64,000 bases of DNA from Dillenia suffruticosa (taxonomy: Eukaryota > Streptophyta > Magnoliopsida > Dilleniales > Dilleniaceae), in the NCBI GenBank assembly GCA_033439265.1, contig JAVTVX010000024.1, positions 3,100,001 through 3,164,000 on the forward strand, written 5' to 3'. Both the position numbers and the translations under genes were made by a program. A model generated the notes under the pieces. That model saw nothing but the letters and a program-made list of their open reading frames with translations. It made no database searches and had not been told where the DNA came from. Below, piece after piece: positions 62,145 to 64,000 of this stretch; the stretch's first letter is position 1; each line of letters begins with the position of its first letter.

Positions 62145-62319
62145 TTAACATCATCAAGCGTGATATTTGGCCGGGCTTGCTCGGCGGTGTCGACGGAGGT
62201 CGAGGTTTTAGACTTTTTGAATTTTTTCTTAATTTTTATTTTTCGAGTATTTCATATCATAGTCATAGACTTATACTGCCTAAAAATTGGGTACCAAAGC
62301 GTGCGTCTGAGATTCCTTA

Positions 62320-64000
62320 AGCGAGAGAGAGAGAGAGAGAGAGAGAGAAGACACCCACCTTATCCGCGTAGCTAAAGGCACTGCAAATGCACAGCTTCCC
62401 TCTCTCTCTTTCTCTCTCTCTCTCAGTTACTGCCAAGTCCGGCTTCAGCCTTTCTTGAGGTCATTTTAGATCTATGCCGGCAAACCTGCATGGTTTGGCT
62501 TGTAAATAATTTGGAAAAATACCTACTTGTATCACACGTGTACTCGCATCCCATGTCTTTGGCTGCAGACTTTGTTCATTTTATTCTTCTTATTAAATTA
62601 ACATTATTTAGTAACGTTATTTGCTCCAAATTTTCTTTCTTTTTTGCATTTATCACATCTTATTACTTATCAAATTAAACCCATAATTATTGTGAGTAAT
62701 TATCGAACTTTAGATTCACTCATATGTGCAATCAGTGTTTTTTTAACATTCTTCCGGGATTTTTTAATAGTAAAAAATTTTTATTCAAATATTTTCTTTG
62801 AAATTTAGTATTCAGATTCTTATAAATAAATATTTATATTTTAATAATTTTTAAGGTTTAAAAAAAAAAAAAAAAAAAGTGTTGTCTGGCTTCACAAATG
62901 GGCATATCTAGGTGCCCTTTTTTCTGGGTGTGATCAACAAGCTGTATTTTTTATGAAGGATTGCCAATTGTTTACTCAAAACTTTAATTGCAAGGCATGC
63001 AAAGCACTCTCCCACTGACCCACAACCCAAATTTCATTGCACGGGCTTCAAACCCCAATGCAGGTAGGTCAATACATTATATTTATAATAATTTTTGGAT
63101 TAAAAATACAAAATTTAATAATAAAATTTAAATTTTATAATATAAAGTATTTTATAAAAATTGTTTATTATATTAAAAAGTTTATTTAATCCCTTTTTTT
63201 TTCTAAATCAGGAGCAGTTTTTTAAATTGAATAGAGGTGATCCAGGTTTCTTCCTCCTCGTACTTTGTGTCCTTAAAAGTAGGGTGTTGTTGAACATGTG
63301 ATTACTTAGTTAGGCCAAGGTTAATCATCTTACTCAGAGGGCTGCCGACATCCACCAATGTTGAACTAAGTTGAAAACCCTTTTATGGTAGAAGTAGAAG
63401 CTTCCTCGTGTATTAAAGGGTGTTTCTCCTTGTCATTTGTCTCTACTTATTAGGCTAGACATATAAAATAAACTATTCTAATCCTTCTAGTTTAGCAGTT
63501 AATGCTCTAATTAACTAGTTTTTAGGGTTAGGGCAAGTTGAATCACGTGCCCTAATTTATCTAATAATGTTTATCATTTATCCACAAAATGGGTTTTGAG
63601 ATTTAAGGAGAGATTTAAAGTCGAGAAAAAAAAAAGATGTCAATTTTGAGATTTCTTGTAATCTGTTGCATGTATATTTCCCTTTTCCATGTGAGTAGTA
63701 TGTCTGCTCTCCTTCAAACCAGAAAAATGAATCAATTGTGAAGATCTTAGGTACCCTCTCTTGTTTGATCTCTCCTTTTTTATGTCTAGCCCCAGGTTTG
63801 CCATGTTGGGTAGAGGAAGACATTAATCTTTTGTACAAGATCTTTGACCCTTGTAAATGTGAACTTTAGACAATTTGAACTCCAAGGTTTGAAAATTTCT
63901 GTTTTCCATTCGAGTATACATCTCCTATAAATGTCAGATTGTGTAGCCCATGTGACATGTTGGTTGATCTTGGGGGTCCAATATTTAATGCTGAAAAGGG
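62320..64000. other. Intergenic right end, no gene recognised
   Basis: It begins with a (GA)n tract (62321-62348) and a (TC)n tract (62400-62424). AT-rich DNA follows, with a poly-A run at 62861-62878. Reading frames are short and show no domain. Confidence 0.5.

Noticed and set aside
1-64000. CRISPR arrays, operons, LTR elements and plant microRNA precursors
   Set aside because: None seen. No regularly spaced repeats. No paired long terminal repeats were seen. No conserved plant miRNA sequence I could recall (miR156-miR408 group) was found on reading.

Overview
This is nuclear DNA from a flowering plant, almost certainly a eudicot. The genes are intron-bearing with GT-AG junctions and the intergenic DNA is AT-rich. 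Microsatellites of the (TC)n, (AAT)n and (AT)n types are abundant, and plant-only families are present: UGT74-type glycosyltransferase, D-type cyclin, PADRE/DUF4228 and CYP749-type P450. The species cannot be named from the sequence alone.

Layout. 0-3.5 kb: a lone signal-peptide first exon, then a broken CYP749-like P450 on the plus strand. 3.5-8.5 kb: intergenic DNA with a small TSD-flanked SINE, other tRNA-like repeats and duplicated microsatellite-rich blocks. 8.6-10.1 kb: an intact two-exon UGT74-like gene (plus), with copies of one upstream block on both sides. 10.2-15.5 kb: intergenic. 15.7-18.3 kb: intact NOG1 (minus), a nucleolar GTPase for 60S ribosome assembly, with a telo-box/site II promoter. 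20.9-29.75 kb: an eight- or nine-exon RNase H1-like gene (minus) with a small DNA transposon in intron 1. 31.2-33.1 kb: a decayed RRM-type plastid RNA-binding-protein gene (minus). A 5'-truncated LINE sits just ahead of its start codon and a second LINE fragment lies beside that. 35-42 kb: repeat-bearing intergenic DNA. 42.7-45.2 kb: intact six-exon CYCD1-type cyclin (plus). 45.3-56.4 kb: mostly empty, with microsatellites, SINE-like copies and one unidentified ORF. 56.5-59.9 kb: a damaged plant gene of unknown function with internal tandem duplications. 60.4-61.7 kb: intact three-exon PADRE gene (minus) with a G-box promoter.

Five genes look functional: the UGT, NOG1, the RNase H1-like gene, CYCD1 and the PADRE gene. 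They are unrelated in function, as is normal for a plant chromosome. NOG1 and the RNase H gene share telo-box plus TGGGCC-type promoter motifs, typical of growth-linked housekeeping genes. Three host genes are decaying.

I found no evidence of a new multi-gene system. The most interesting signals are: the NOG1 intron flanked by a direct repeat at its two splice sites; a 72-nt in-frame optional intron in the last RNase H exon; a very small SINE family with clean target-site duplications; a shared GGGCC/GGCCC hairpin just before the poly-A of both LINE fragments; and the LINE insertion at the head of a dead gene.
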